Source: Ardenticatenaceae bacterium
Lineage (GTDB): Bacteria > Chloroflexota > Anaerolineae > Promineifilales > Promineifilaceae
Length of the DNA: 64,000 nt
Reading direction: 5' to 3'
NCBI GenBank assembly: GCA_020634315.1
Contig: JACKBV010000007.1
Location: forward strand, 62,001-126,000
The notes under the pieces were generated by a model. That model had not been told where the DNA came from and made no database searches. It worked only from the letters and a program-made list of their open reading frames with translations. Position numbers and translations under genes: made by a program. How positions within the stretch are numbered: position 1 is the stretch's first letter; each line of letters starts with the position of its first letter. Below, in pieces: positions 1 to 9,984 of the stretch.

Positions 1-184
1 AGCACAGTTAGCAATTTTCACCGTCACTTATCGCACGTACCTTCCTTTGCTGCGACGATAACCATAAGACATAATTAGCAGCACAAAGATTTAGGAGAGC
101 AAGATTTACGCGACGAATCACACAAACCACACAACCCCAACGATTCGTGACGTGTAAATCACAAATTTTCAAAAGAGAGCAGAA

Positions 185-1240
185 ATGCACCGAAATTTAC
201 GACTATTTTGGCTGTTTAGCGCCATACTGTACACATTTTCTTGGTTGGCAACCGCACAAGCACAAAACGGAGCACCGGCAAACGTGACTCTATCAGATTT
301 TGCTGTTTATCCGCTAGACGATGCGGTGCGCATTGACTGGTCAACCGACACAGAAATTGACCTGGCTGGATTTTTCCTGCAACGCGCCGATAATGGCGGG
401 CCATTTGTCGATCTGGATAGTGTCGGCTTTATACCCGGCACAGGGGGCGATGTAACCGGTGACGATTATTCTGTTACGGACAATACGGCCGTTAACGGGC
501 AAACATACACCTACAAACTCTTCGAATTGGAAACCACCGGCTCAGCCCCCATTGCCTTGGCCGAGGAAACCGTCACCCTCACCGGGCCTAGCCCCACGCC
601 GGTGACAATTGGTGGAGGCAATACCGGCCTGAATCCGACAAACACACCGATTCCCAGCAACCCAACAGCGACCGCTACCCGCCAGACGACCAACACGCCA
701 ACGGCAACGACCACCCGCGCCACAAGCGTTGCCAGCGCCACGCCGCGTGCCACAACGTCGCCTACCGCAGCGGCCACAGCCACATCCGTCGTCGCCCCGC
801 CCTCGCCAACTGCGCCCGTCGCCACAATCGAAGTAATCACGCCAACGCCACTGCCAACAGCAACCGACGTTCCCTTTGTCACGCCGACTCTCTTCCCCAC
901 ACCAACGACGATGCCCACCGACACGCCTGTCAGCACAGGCGAGGATGGCACGGAACTCACCACGCCGCCCACGCCCATACCGGATAACGTCGTCTTTGCA
1001 CAAGCAGAAGAGCTGCTGGCACAAGCTGTGCCTATTGGCGCACAACCTGCCTATCCAGGGGCAACGGCCGTTCCCGTGCAAACACAAACAGACAATGCAA
1101 ACAGCACAAGTAATGGCCGGCTGATATTGTGGGCCAGTTTTTTGGCGGCGGCTCTGCTATTCATCGCCAGTGTCATTGGCTCGATCATCCTTTTCACACG
1201 CAAACAAGCAGGCGAACACAAAGACAATATTCCGGGATAA
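185..1240 (+). CDS. Exported membrane-anchored protein with Pro/Thr-rich stalk
   Basis: A 351-residue surface protein of unknown function. An N-terminal signal peptide (about residues 1-26, ending A-Q-A-Q) precedes a small beta-rich domain (about 30-125). Its pattern (D-x-A-V-R-I-D-W, Y-T-Y-K-L-F-E) resembles a fibronectin-III-like fold. A long Thr/Pro/Ala-rich stalk follows (about 130-265), then a C-terminal membrane helix (about 316-340) and a short Lys/Arg tail. The ATG is preceded by AGAGAG. This secreted-domain, stalk, anchor layout is common in Chloroflexota. The stalk may carry O-glycans, which would fit the glycosyltransferase genes downstream, but that is inference. Confidence 0.8.
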   Translation: MHRNLRLFWLFSAILYTFSWLATAQAQNGAPANVTLSDFAVYPLDDAVRIDWSTDTEIDLAGFFLQRADNGGPFVDLDSVGFIPGTGGDVTGDDYSVTDNTAVNGQTYTYKLFELETTGSAPIALAEETVTLTGPSPTPVTIGGGNTGLNPTNTPIPSNPTATATRQTTNTPTATTTRATSVASATPRATTSPTAAATATSVVAPPSPTAPVATIEVITPTPLPTATDVPFVTPTLFPTPTTMPTDTPVSTGEDGTELTTPPTPIPDNVVFAQAEELLAQAVPIGAQPAYPGATAVPVQTQTDNANSTSNGRLILWASFLAAALLFIASVIGSIILFTRKQAGEHKDNIPG

Positions 1241-1290
1241 TCAGCAGATATTGAGATTGGGAGACAAGCATTCACATCAAATCTCCTGCT

Positions 1291-3414
1291 ATGCCTATGA
1301 TTAAACGCCTTACCCTGTCCCTTTTGCTCATTGGCTGGCTCAGCATGACCAGCTTCTTGCTCACGTCATGTCGGCAGCAAAAAGAGGATGATGTCATCAT
1401 CGGTGATGTCGCCAACAATGCCGTCAAGATTCTCGTGAACACCGATGGCTTTTACCACGTGTCGCTGGCTGACCTGCAAAATGCGGGGCTGGCTGTCGAA
1501 TCTCTAAGCACAGACAATTTACAGCTAAGTGTGGCCGATACGGCCGTTCCCTACACCATCAAAGAAAATCAGCTCATCTTCTACGGGCAGGCTCCCAGCA
1601 GCCGTTACATCGCTGACCAGCCCTACATTTTACGCACCGGCACAGCCGGAGCAGCGATGGCCGAAACGGCCGTTTCCCCCGCTGCCAACCCCACATTAAC
1701 GGCCGTTCCCCAACACCTGCACCTCGAAGAAAACCTGCTGTACAACGCCCAGGCGCACCGCGATGATCAAGTGACCGACCTCTGGTTTTGGCATGAAATT
1801 GGGCAGCAGCAAAAAGTCGAGCTATCCCTGAATCTCGTCGCGTTGGAATCCAACGCCAGCGCCACGCTGCGCCTGCAACTATGGGGCGTCACGCAAAACG
1901 TCGAGGTTGCTGACGATCATGATTTTGACCTGATCGTCAATGGACAAACCATCACCACCGTTCGCTGGGATGGCGAAACCCATTTCACCAGCGAAACAAC
2001 CCTCCCCGCCGGTGTCCTCAAAACCGGCAACAACACCATCACCCTCGACAATCAGGTCGAAGGCGCGTCCTTCCTCGACATCATGCAAATCAACTGGCTG
2101 GAACTGGAATACATGGCGCCGCCGCTGGCTGTCAACGACCGCCTTCTCATTCAGGGAGCAGCCGGAGATGTCAATATCTCTGGGTTTGGCGGCAGTCCAC
2201 TGCTGTTTGACCTGACGGATACGGCCGTACCGCAGCTGCTCACCGGCTGGGAATGCAACAACAATCAAGCCTGTCTCACAATCAACGCCGAACAGCATAT
2301 TGCCGCCATCGGCCCCTCCGGTTTTCGCAAGCCAACCCGCATCACGCCCCTGCGCCAAAGTGATTGGCACAACAGCGCCAATCAGGCAGACTTGATCATC
2401 ATCACAACCGACGCCCTGGCTCCTGGCCTGACGCCACTTATTGAAGCACGCACCGCCCAGGGCTTGCAAGTTGCCCTGATTCCCGTCGCCGAAATTTACG
2501 ATGAATTCGGGTATGGGGCAGATTCGCCGGAAAGCATTCACACGTTTGTGCAATACGCAGTCGCCAATTGGCAGGCTCCCAGCCCGCGCTATTTGCTGCT
2601 GGTAGGCGACGCCACCACCGATTACCGCAACTATTTGGGAATCGCGCCCGCCAACATTGTGCCCCCATTAATGGTGGCCGTGGAGTACAGCGGCGAAACG
2701 GTCAGTGATGCCCGGTTGGTTGATGTGGATGACGACACCAAGCCAGACCTGGCAATCGGACGCTGGCCGGTTGACACGCTGGCTGATGTGGAAAGTCTGG
2801 TGACGCGCACCCTGGCTTATGAAACGGGAACGGCCGTTAATCAGGCTCTTTTTGCCGCAGATGGCACCGAAGCGCAATTTGCCGATACGGCAGCACGCCT
2901 TTACGAAGAAACCAACATGTCCGCAGACAACGTCACCGTGCTAGATGGGCCAACAGCCGACGAAGTTCTCGACCGTTGGAACGCAGGCGCATGGCTCACC
3001 ACCTATGTCGGGCATGGCAGCATTCGCCGTTGGGGCAAAGATGACGTTCTCAACCTGGAAGCCATCGACGATCTCAAAATAACGTCTCCCTCCATCGTCT
3101 TGCAGCTCACCTGTCTTTCCGGGTTGTTTGCACACCCCGAAGAATCTTCGCTCACCGAAGAAATGATGCGTGCCAAAGAGGGGCCAGTCTTGCATGTCGC
3201 CGCCACCAGCCTCACGCTTTCCTTCAACCAGGAATTGTTCGCGCAAAACCTGCTGCGTAACCTCCAAGACAGCGAATTCGAGCGCATTGGCGACGCTTTC
3301 CAGACAGCAAAGGTTGACCTGGATGTGACAAACAACAGCGGCTTGCGCGAAATCAGTGACACCTTCACGCTCTTTGGCGATCCGAGCACGCCAATTGTTC
3401 GTCCGAATTCTTGA
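1291..3414 (+). CDS. Gingipain-like C25 family cysteine peptidase, putative lipoprotein
   Basis: A 707-residue secreted protein resembling the C25 (gingipain) caspase-like peptidases. The N-terminus is hydrophobic and ends in a possible lipobox (L-L-T-S-C, about residues 23-27). A beta-rich region fills roughly residues 40-330. The catalytic-type domain spans about 360-700, with L-L-L-V-G-D-A-T-T-D-Y, then Y-V-G-H-G-S (candidate catalytic His) and L-T-C-L-S-G (candidate catalytic Cys). That order and spacing match the family's His/Cys dyad. The end, F-T-L-F-G-D-P-S, is also typical of C25 domains. A second ATG at 1297 is an equally possible start. A terminator follows. Substrate is unknown; shed surface proteins or extracellular nutrients are both possible. 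Confidence 0.82.
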   Translation: MPMIKRLTLSLLLIGWLSMTSFLLTSCRQQKEDDVIIGDVANNAVKILVNTDGFYHVSLADLQNAGLAVESLSTDNLQLSVADTAVPYTIKENQLIFYGQAPSSRYIADQPYILRTGTAGAAMAETAVSPAANPTLTAVPQHLHLEENLLYNAQAHRDDQVTDLWFWHEIGQQQKVELSLNLVALESNASATLRLQLWGVTQNVEVADDHDFDLIVNGQTITTVRWDGETHFTSETTLPAGVLKTGNNTITLDNQVEGASFLDIMQINWLELEYMAPPLAVNDRLLIQGAAGDVNISGFGGSPLLFDLTDTAVPQLLTGWECNNNQACLTINAEQHIAAIGPSGFRKPTRITPLRQSDWHNSANQADLIIITTDALAPGLTPLIEARTAQGLQVALIPVAEIYDEFGYGADSPESIHTFVQYAVANWQAPSPRYLLLVGDATTDYRNYLGIAPANIVPPLMVAVEYSGETVSDARLVDVDDDTKPDLAIGRWPVDTLADVESLVTRTLAYETGTAVNQALFAADGTEAQFADTAARLYEETNMSADNVTVLDGPTADEVLDRWNAGAWLTTYVGHGSIRRWGKDDVLNLEAIDDLKITSPSIVLQLTCLSGLFAHPEESSLTEEMMRAKEGPVLHVAATSLTLSFNQELFAQNLLRNLQDSEFERIGDAFQTAKVDLDVTNNSGLREISDTFTLFGDPSTPIVRPNS

Positions 3415-3466
3415 CACAGGTAACTTACCGATGTATACCTGTCACGCTGACAGAAAGAAATCTGAG

Positions 3467-3529
3467 AGCGGGGATTAGGAGATTTGATGGGTTTTTCTTA
3501 ATCCGTCAATCTTCTAATCCCCGCTTTTT
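3467..3529 (+). terminator. Rho-independent terminator after the C25 peptidase gene
   Basis: A long hairpin: the arm at 3467-3487 (AGCGGGGATTAGGAGATT, continuing TGA) pairs with 3506-3525, ending CTAATCCCCGCT, and is followed by TTTT. It separates the peptidase gene from the flippase-like gene. Confidence 0.85.
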
Positions 3530-3547
3530 GCACAAGAGAGAATTGTA

Positions 3548-4621
3548 TTGATTGCTGAAAACAAACAGGAACGGCCGTCTAGTCGTTCAACATCGCGTAA
3601 ACTTTTCTCCTGGCTCAACGTCCTGTTAGGCATCATCCTGGTTGGGTGGGGATTGTGGTACATCGCCCGCGAAATCACCTTCTCCGAGATCGCCAAAGCC
3701 ATGTCCGTCGCCAACATCCCGTTGATTTTACTTGCCTTTCTCGTTGTGTTATTTACCCAGGCCATTAAAGCGTGGCGCTGGCAGCTCCTCTTTTTCCCGA
3801 AGGAGTCGAATCTTACTTTTTCAGCCGCTTTTTGGGCTGTAATGCTGGGGCAATTCGTGAATACGGCCGTTTCCTTTCTCCGCCTTGGTGAACTCGCCCG
3901 CATCTACGCCCTCTACCAGCAAACCAAAATCAGCAAAATTCGTTCATTAGGCACACTGGTGCTTGAAAAAACGTTAGAGCTAATCACCCTTGTTGTCACC
4001 CTGGCTGTGCTCATTCCCTTTGTCGTCGTGCCCGATTTCATGACGGAGCGCGGCATCACGGTCGGCATTGCGGCAGCCATTGCTTTTTGTGCCCTTTACC
4101 TGCTCGCCTACCAGACCCAGTTTGTCATTCGCATCCTGCGCCGCTTGCTGCAAATCCTGCCGCCAACCTTGTCAGAACGGCTGCTGCGCTGGGCAGTCTC
4201 CGGCCTTGAAGGGCTGGCCGCGCTGCGCAGCAAACGCGTCCTGGTGGAGGTCGTTGGCATTTCGCTGCTCATCGGCCTTGTTTCCGTAGTCACGCCCTGG
4301 ATTCTCTTTCCAGCCCTGGGGCTGCCATATGGCATCATCGATGCGGTGCTGATTCACATTGTCACCACGTTGGCTTCAGCCATTCCTGTGCCCACACCCG
4401 CCAAGCTGGGGGTCTTTGAAGCGGCCGTTGTTTTCATGCTCAATCAATTTGGGCTGGACAATTCCGCGCTGGCTTTTAGCTATGCCATCTTGTTCCACGT
4501 GATCATTATTTTGCCGCAAATTTTGTTCGGCGCAGTTGCCGCCTCGCGTACAAATTGGCGCTGGCGGGCAACCACGCTTCCGCCAGAGACAACGCTGCAA
4601 CAATCACCTCACTCTCTTTAA
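3548..4621 (+). CDS. Flippase-like membrane protein (LPG synthetase TM / UPF0104 family)
   Basis: A 357-residue polytopic membrane protein with roughly eight hydrophobic segments. Its pattern (K-A-W-R-W-Q-L-L-F, then S-F-L-R-L-G-E-L-A-R, then P-T-P-A-K-L-G-V-F-E-A) matches the lysylphosphatidylglycerol synthetase transmembrane family, also called UPF0104. Family members act in lipid flipping or envelope lipid modification; the substrate here is not visible. The start is TTG, chosen because AAGAGAG lies just upstream and no ATG is near. The gene stops seven bases before a GT2 glycosyltransferase, suggesting one operon for surface glycoconjugates. Confidence 0.85.
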   Translation: MIAENKQERPSSRSTSRKLFSWLNVLLGIILVGWGLWYIAREITFSEIAKAMSVANIPLILLAFLVVLFTQAIKAWRWQLLFFPKESNLTFSAAFWAVMLGQFVNTAVSFLRLGELARIYALYQQTKISKIRSLGTLVLEKTLELITLVVTLAVLIPFVVVPDFMTERGITVGIAAAIAFCALYLLAYQTQFVIRILRRLLQILPPTLSERLLRWAVSGLEGLAALRSKRVLVEVVGISLLIGLVSVVTPWILFPALGLPYGIIDAVLIHIVTTLASAIPVPTPAKLGVFEAAVVFMLNQFGLDNSALAFSYAILFHVIIILPQILFGAVAASRTNWRWRATTLPPETTLQQSPHSL

Positions 4622-4627
4622 AAAGCC

Positions 4628-5596
4628 ATGATTTCTGTCATTATTCCCGCACACAACGCCGCGCACACCATCACCGATTGTCTGACGGCCTTACAACAAC
4701 AAACGGCCGTTCCCGATACCTACGAAATCATCGTCGTTGACGATGGCTCCACCGACAACACCGGCGAATTGGCAACAAACGCCGGAGCCACCGTCATTCG
4801 TCAAGCCAAAAGCGGCCCGGCAGCGGCACGCAATGCCGGGATTCAAGCCGCCAATGGGGAGATTACCTGCTTCACCGATGCAGACTGCGTCCCGGCGCCC
4901 ACCTGGATTGCCGCGATTACCGAACCGCTGCGGCAAGACCCGGACATCGCCGCCAGCAAAGGCACCTACTGCACACGACAACGCGAAATCGCCGCCCGCT
5001 TTGTACAGCTAGAGTACGAAGACAAGTACGACCGGCTCAAAGCCTATGCCCGCATCACGTTCATGGACTTCTATTCGGCCGCTTGCCGCCGCCAGGTACT
5101 TTTGGACAATGAAGGCTTCGACGAACGCTTCCCCAATTCTGAAGACCGTGAACTGTCGTATCGGCTGGCAGCGCGTGGCTACCAAATGGTCTTTCAGCCA
5201 ACGGCATTGGTCTGCCATCATCATTCCCACACCATCGCCGACTATTTCCGCAAGAAGATTATGAATGGCTACTGGACGGCGCAAGCAGTACGCCATTTCC
5301 CGGAACGGACAGTTGAAGATTCCTACACGCCGCAGGTGATGAAGATACAAATTGGACTCATGGCACTGGTGATGGCAACGGCCGTTTCCGGTATCCTGCT
5401 CCCGCCATTACTCCTGCTCTGCGGGCTGGTGGCATGTGCCTTCGTTGCCACAACCCTCCCCTTCACAGCCAAAGCATGGAAAAAAGACAAATTGGTTGCG
5501 CTGTGTGCCCCTAGCCTGTTGGCACTGCGTGCCCTGGCACTGGGCATCGGCTATGCCTGGGGTCTACTCCGCCCCATCGCTGACCCAACCGCGTGA
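4628..5596 (+). CDS. Glycosyltransferase family 2
   Basis: A 322-residue GT2 enzyme. The GT-A fold is clear in residues 1-215: V-I-I-P-A-H-N-A-A-H at the start, V-V-D-D-G-S-T-D for nucleotide-sugar binding, T-D-A-D-C-V-P as the metal-binding DxD region, and N-S-E-D-R-E-L-S-Y-R as the acceptor or catalytic-base region. Two to three hydrophobic segments follow (about 240-315), placing it at the membrane. It overlaps the next gene by four bases (GTGA), so the two are probably translated together. The sugar and acceptor cannot be read from sequence. Confidence 0.92.
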   Translation: MISVIIPAHNAAHTITDCLTALQQQTAVPDTYEIIVVDDGSTDNTGELATNAGATVIRQAKSGPAAARNAGIQAANGEITCFTDADCVPAPTWIAAITEPLRQDPDIAASKGTYCTRQREIAARFVQLEYEDKYDRLKAYARITFMDFYSAACRRQVLLDNEGFDERFPNSEDRELSYRLAARGYQMVFQPTALVCHHHSHTIADYFRKKIMNGYWTAQAVRHFPERTVEDSYTPQVMKIQIGLMALVMATAVSGILLPPLLLLCGLVACAFVATTLPFTAKAWKKDKLVALCAPSLLALRALALGIGYAWGLLRPIADPTA

Positions 5597-6945
5597 ACCG
5601 GGAAACGGCCGTTGTCGCTGGCGTCACAACCAGCGTCGCCCTCGGCGTCTACCTCCTCACCCTCGCCCCAGACCTCACCTGGAGCCATTGGGGCGGCGAT
5701 GGCGGCGAACTCATCACGGCGGCAGTTACACTCGGCATTCCGCATCCACCCGGCTACCCAACCTACATTCTCCTGGGCAAACTCATCAGCCTGCTGCCCA
5801 TTCGCCCCATCGCCCTCACCTTCAACCTCTTTTCCGCCCTTTGCATCGCCCTCGCCGCCGGGCTATTAGCCAGCACCGCGCACCGCTTGCCGCGCACCAC
5901 GCACCAGCTCCCCTCCATCGCTGCCGGACTCTCGCTGGCTTTTGCCCCGCTTGTCTGGAGTCAGGCCGTCATCAGCGAAGTGTATGGCTTCAATTTGTTA
6001 ATGCTCGCCCTCTTCTTGTGGTCGCTGTTGGGGAAACGGCCGTTTTGGCTCAGCGGCCTATTCCTGGGACTCAGCATCACCACCCACCTCACCTCGCTGC
6101 TGATGATTCCGCTGGCACTCGCTTACACCCCTCCCGCAAACTGGCCGCGTCTTGGGACAGGCATCCTCATTGGCCTGATGCCCTTCCTTGCCCTGCCCTG
6201 GCTTGCCACCACCGGCAGCCCGGTGATTTGGGGGCAGCCCACAACAATAAGTGGCTGGTGGTGGGTCGTAAGCGGACGCATTTACCATGCCAATGCTTTT
6301 GCCCTACCCGCTCAGGAAGTCTGGGCGCGTGCGGTCGTCTGGGGCAAATTGCTCATCATGCAATTGACCCCTGTGGGATTTCTCCTCATTTTAGCCGGAT
6401 TGCACCCGGCGCTAACCCGCACCTCGCGCCGCCCGAACGTGCTGTTGGCAGCAACGGCCGTTCTCTACATCCTCTACGCCTTCACCTATGCCACCCTGGA
6501 CTCGACCGTCTTGCTGCTGCCAGCACTCCTGTTAGGAGCGGTTTTACTCATGCCTGCGCTGCATCGTTTGCGGGCGTGGGCACTCTTATTGCCGCTGGCA
6601 CTGCTTTTGATAAACTTTAGCCAGCAAGATTTACACCAGGGCGATGATTTGCGCGTGCGCACAGAAACCACTTTACAGCAAGCACCCGATCATGCTATCG
6701 TGCTGACTCCCGGCAATGAAACCATTTTTACGCTTTGGTATTTTCATCATGTGGAAAAACAGCGTCCGGATGTTATCCTAGTTGATGAAAATTTATTTGC
6801 ATTTACATGGTATCGGCAGCAGCTTGCCCAAACTTATCCGGGCTTACAGCAATTGGCCGTCGATGATTGGACAGGATTTATTGCTGCTAACCAGGCGTCT
6901 CGCCCGATTATTTTTATTGATTTGCATAACGACGGGAATAATTGA
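5593..6945 (+). CDS. DUF2723 / GT117-type membrane glycosyltransferase
   Basis: A 450-residue polytopic membrane protein with the DUF2723 (protein O-mannosyltransferase-like, GT117) signature. After the first helix it has L-A-P-D-L-T-W, then G-G-D-G-G-E-L and G-I-P-H-P-P-G-Y-P-T-Y. Acidic residues in the first extracytoplasmic loop are typical of GT-C enzymes. About ten hydrophobic segments and a small C-terminal soluble part follow. The GTG start overlaps the upstream GT2 stop codon. Family members are linked to protein O-glycosylation; here the likely acceptors are the Thr-rich stalk proteins nearby, which is inference. Confidence 0.88.
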   Translation: MNRETAVVAGVTTSVALGVYLLTLAPDLTWSHWGGDGGELITAAVTLGIPHPPGYPTYILLGKLISLLPIRPIALTFNLFSALCIALAAGLLASTAHRLPRTTHQLPSIAAGLSLAFAPLVWSQAVISEVYGFNLLMLALFLWSLLGKRPFWLSGLFLGLSITTHLTSLLMIPLALAYTPPANWPRLGTGILIGLMPFLALPWLATTGSPVIWGQPTTISGWWWVVSGRIYHANAFALPAQEVWARAVVWGKLLIMQLTPVGFLLILAGLHPALTRTSRRPNVLLAATAVLYILYAFTYATLDSTVLLLPALLLGAVLLMPALHRLRAWALLLPLALLLINFSQQDLHQGDDLRVRTETTLQQAPDHAIVLTPGNETIFTLWYFHHVEKQRPDVILVDENLFAFTWYRQQLAQTYPGLQQLAVDDWTGFIAANQASRPIIFIDLHNDGNN

Positions 6946-6951
6946 TTTTCT

Positions 6952-8937
6952 ATGCGAAGTAAAAACACGTCAACTAAAGTTTTGCGGTTTGTAATCCTGG
7001 CCGGATTCCTGCTTATCGTGCTGTGGCTCGGCTTGAAAGGCTGGCGCATCGCCCAGGCGGCTCGCTCGTTGCTGGCCGCTCAGACACAAGTCGAAACCTT
7101 AATGGCAGAGGGCCTCGCGCAAATTGACCCAAATGAAGCCGAAGCGCTGCTGCTGCAAGTGCGCCAGGATGTCGTCACGCTTAAACGGGAAACGGCCGTT
7201 TTCATGCCGCTGACACCCTATCTCACCTGGCTGCCCAGAGTTGGCCCCTTAATGCCCGCAGCTCGCCCGCTAATGGAAATGGCCGACGCGGGCACCGAAG
7301 CCGGCGTCTATGCGCTGCGTGGCCTGAAGCCGACACTCGCCCTACTGCAAAATGACGCGCCGGGAACAGAACGCATCGCTGCCCTTGTGCAAACATTGAA
7401 CAGCGCCAAACCTGATTTGCAGCAAACCAGCCAGGCTTTCGACCGCCTCGTCGCGGCACGCGCCGCATTAGGCGACACATCCGCCTTCCCCGCACAACTG
7501 CAAACCTTGCTGGACAGAGCAGACCCATGGCTGCCCGTCGCGCAAACCGGGCTGCAAGTTGCACAAATCATGCCAGACATCATGGGTGTGTCCGGGCAGC
7601 GCCGTTACCTGGTCATCGCCCAAAATGAAGATGAAGCCCGCCCAACGGGTGGGTTTATTGCGGGAGCGGGGCTGGTGGTGGTGGAAAACGGCCGTATCGT
7701 CGACCTCACCTTCCGCGACGCCAATCTTGTCGATGCCTGGTCTGACGACCTGCGCACCCTGACCAAGCCTTATGGCGACCCGCCGCTGCCCATTCAACAA
7801 TTCTTAGGGCTAGATTTATTTCTCTTCCGTGACGCCAACTTCTGGCCCGATTTCCCCACCTCAGCCGAAATGGCGATGGAACTGTACAGCTACGGGCAAG
7901 ACAGTGGCCCGCTCGATGGCGCTATCGCCATTGACCAGCAGTTCATGCAAATGCTGCTGCAAGTCATCGGCCCCATTGATGTGGCAACGGAAAATGTGAG
8001 CATTAACGGCAGCAATGTCATCTCAGCCATGCGCGAGGCCTGGGGCATTGACGAAGGGGAAACGGTGCGCGAATGGATTTTTGATCGCAAAAGCTTCATG
8101 GCAACATTTGCTGCGGCCATTTTGCAGAAAATCCAAACAGATTTTAATACGGTTGACCCCTTGTTCTTGATTCACACCTTGAACGAGGCCATTGCGCAGC
8201 GCCATTTGCAAGTTTACATGCGCAATGCCAATGAGGCGGCAGTCCTTTACGCGGTGAATTGGGACGGCCGTTTAAGCAATGACAGCGGCCAAGATTTGCT
8301 GATGGTAGTCGATACGAACATGGGCTATAACAAAGTCAACATTCACGTCGATAATGCCATTCGTTACCATGTCAATCTGGCAACACAACAGGCCAATCTC
8401 GCGGTCACTTACCAGCATCGCGGCACAGACGAGGGCGAACCCTGCTACCAAGGAACTCCCTACACCAGCGATGTCACCTATATCGGCCGTGCCGATACCT
8501 GTTACTGGAATTACATGCGCGTCTATGCCCCGGCAGGCAGCGTGCTGCAAGAATCGAGTCGCCATCTGGTTCCGGGCACAACGATGTTTAACGGGCAAAC
8601 CTGGGATGAAACGGCCGTTACCGTGACCGATGATCCCACCGGACTTGCCGTTTTCGCCAATTTCTTCCTGCTGCCATGGGGACAGCAGCTCGCGACCACA
8701 TTCCAGTATCAATTACCGCCAGGCATCATTCATGATGAGGCAAACGAACATATCTACCGCCTTATGATTTATAAACAACCGGGAACACGCCCACAAACAA
8801 TCGAAATCATGGTAGAATTACCTGCAAATGCAATGCTGGTCTCGTCAACATTAACGCCGACATCTGTTGTAGGATCAGCTGTCAGTTTTGTTACAAATTT
8901 GGAGACAGATATGGAATTGATGATTTCGTATCGGTAA
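6952..8937 (+). CDS. DUF4012 domain-containing membrane protein
   Basis: A 661-residue protein with one N-terminal membrane helix (about 11-32) and a large outward part. It carries the DUF4012 hallmark Q-N-E-D-E-A-R-P-T-G-G-F-I (about residues 223-235), the following F-R-D-A-N-F-W-P-D-F-P-T-S-A region, and the I-D-Q-Q-F-M-Q-M segment. The domain is widespread in Chloroflexota and Actinobacteria and usually sits near glycosylation or envelope genes; its biochemistry is unknown. It follows the GT117 gene after six bases, so it is probably in the same operon. Confidence 0.85.
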   Translation: MRSKNTSTKVLRFVILAGFLLIVLWLGLKGWRIAQAARSLLAAQTQVETLMAEGLAQIDPNEAEALLLQVRQDVVTLKRETAVFMPLTPYLTWLPRVGPLMPAARPLMEMADAGTEAGVYALRGLKPTLALLQNDAPGTERIAALVQTLNSAKPDLQQTSQAFDRLVAARAALGDTSAFPAQLQTLLDRADPWLPVAQTGLQVAQIMPDIMGVSGQRRYLVIAQNEDEARPTGGFIAGAGLVVVENGRIVDLTFRDANLVDAWSDDLRTLTKPYGDPPLPIQQFLGLDLFLFRDANFWPDFPTSAEMAMELYSYGQDSGPLDGAIAIDQQFMQMLLQVIGPIDVATENVSINGSNVISAMREAWGIDEGETVREWIFDRKSFMATFAAAILQKIQTDFNTVDPLFLIHTLNEAIAQRHLQVYMRNANEAAVLYAVNWDGRLSNDSGQDLLMVVDTNMGYNKVNIHVDNAIRYHVNLATQQANLAVTYQHRGTDEGEPCYQGTPYTSDVTYIGRADTCYWNYMRVYAPAGSVLQESSRHLVPGTTMFNGQTWDETAVTVTDDPTGLAVFANFFLLPWGQQLATTFQYQLPPGIIHDEANEHIYRLMIYKQPGTRPQTIEIMVELPANAMLVSSTLTPTSVVGSAVSFVTNLETDMELMISYR

Positions 8938-8958
8938 TGAGGAGTGGAAGAGCCAGTG

Positions 8959-9981
8959 ATGATGTCCAAATTAAAATTAATTTTTGCAGTTATTATTGCA
9001 TTCGCTCTATATGCAGTACAGGTTAATAACTTGAAGGCGGTTGCACCTGCGGGGCAATTTACAATCCCTTCGCGCACCCCCACACCGCAGTCAGCTTCGC
9101 CAACGCCTGTATCGAATCCACCCACGGCGACAAAAGATAGCAATCCCCCGCCGCCATCGTCAGCAACAAATACACCTGTTGCCGTGACCAATACGCCAGT
9201 ACCGCCGACCGTCATTATCGTAACGCCTATCGGTGGCACACTACCCACCGCAGAAGCATGCAGCACACAACCCACCATCCAAACAACCGGCACAGTTAAT
9301 GTGCGCAGTGGGCCGGGCACAGATTACACGTTAGTTACCCAGTTGGTATACAGTGAGGTACGGCCGATTGTGGGTCGTGCCGCCAATGCGCCCTGGTGGC
9401 TCATCCAACTACCAGATGGGACACAAGGTTGGGTTGCTGATTTCACCGTACAGGTACATGGTTTCACCGGCAATGTGCCACTGGTGTCGCCACCTACCCT
9501 TAATGGCAGCACGCCAACACCGGGAGCAGTGTGGAATCCAACACCAGCCGCTGTTTGCAACATGACACCACTGCCAACAGCCATCGCAACCGCAACGGCC
9601 GTTTCCGCAACAACCGCAGCCAACACGCCCACACCAACAGCGACACAAACGCCAGTGCCCAGCAATGACACGGCGCAAGCCGCCACACCCATCAGCACGG
9701 CGGATGACACAACGCAGCCAACGGCGAACACAGAAACAGCATCCACCAGCGCACCGCCGACCTTGCCCAATGCCAGCACAGCGACGGCTATCGCCATCAG
9801 CCCGGATACAGATTCCACAAGAACGGCCGTTTCCGGTATTGGCAGTGGCACAGTGAGCAGTCCCCCTCTCGGCGACGTGGGTGGCACAACAGCCAGCCGT
9901 CTGCTGCCTATTGCCGGGGGTGTCCTCATTGCGGCGGGCGGCATCGGCCTGTATGTGCTGCGCCGCCAAAGCAATGCCTGA
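8959..9981 (+). CDS. Exported SH3b-domain protein with C-terminal membrane anchor
   Basis: About 340 residues: a signal peptide, a Pro/Thr-rich segment, one bacterial SH3 domain, a long Thr/Ala/Pro-rich stalk and a C-terminal membrane helix ending in R-R-Q-S-N-A. The SH3b is plain from T-V-N-V-R-S-G-P-G-T-D-Y at its start and G-W-V-A at its end. SH3b domains commonly bind peptidoglycan or surface ligands. The ATG at 8959 is preferred over the GTG at 8944 because it starts directly at M-M-S-K-L-K-L before the hydrophobic core. A strong hairpin terminator lies just past the stop, inside the start of the next gene. Confidence 0.83.
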   Translation: MMSKLKLIFAVIIAFALYAVQVNNLKAVAPAGQFTIPSRTPTPQSASPTPVSNPPTATKDSNPPPPSSATNTPVAVTNTPVPPTVIIVTPIGGTLPTAEACSTQPTIQTTGTVNVRSGPGTDYTLVTQLVYSEVRPIVGRAANAPWWLIQLPDGTQGWVADFTVQVHGFTGNVPLVSPPTLNGSTPTPGAVWNPTPAAVCNMTPLPTAIATATAVSATTAANTPTPTATQTPVPSNDTAQAATPISTADDTTQPTANTETASTSAPPTLPNASTATAIAISPDTDSTRTAVSGIGSGTVSSPPLGDVGGTTASRLLPIAGGVLIAAGGIGLYVLRRQSNA

Positions 9982-9984
9982 TCC

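Noticed and set aside
1..184. Minus-strand frame at the left edge
   Set aside because: No motif or ribosome site; the region is treated as the upstream region of the gene at 185.
5436..6620. 394-codon frame overlapping two glycosyltransferase genes
   Set aside because: His/Pro/Arg-rich shadow frame; the overlapping GT2 and GT117 frames have family motifs.
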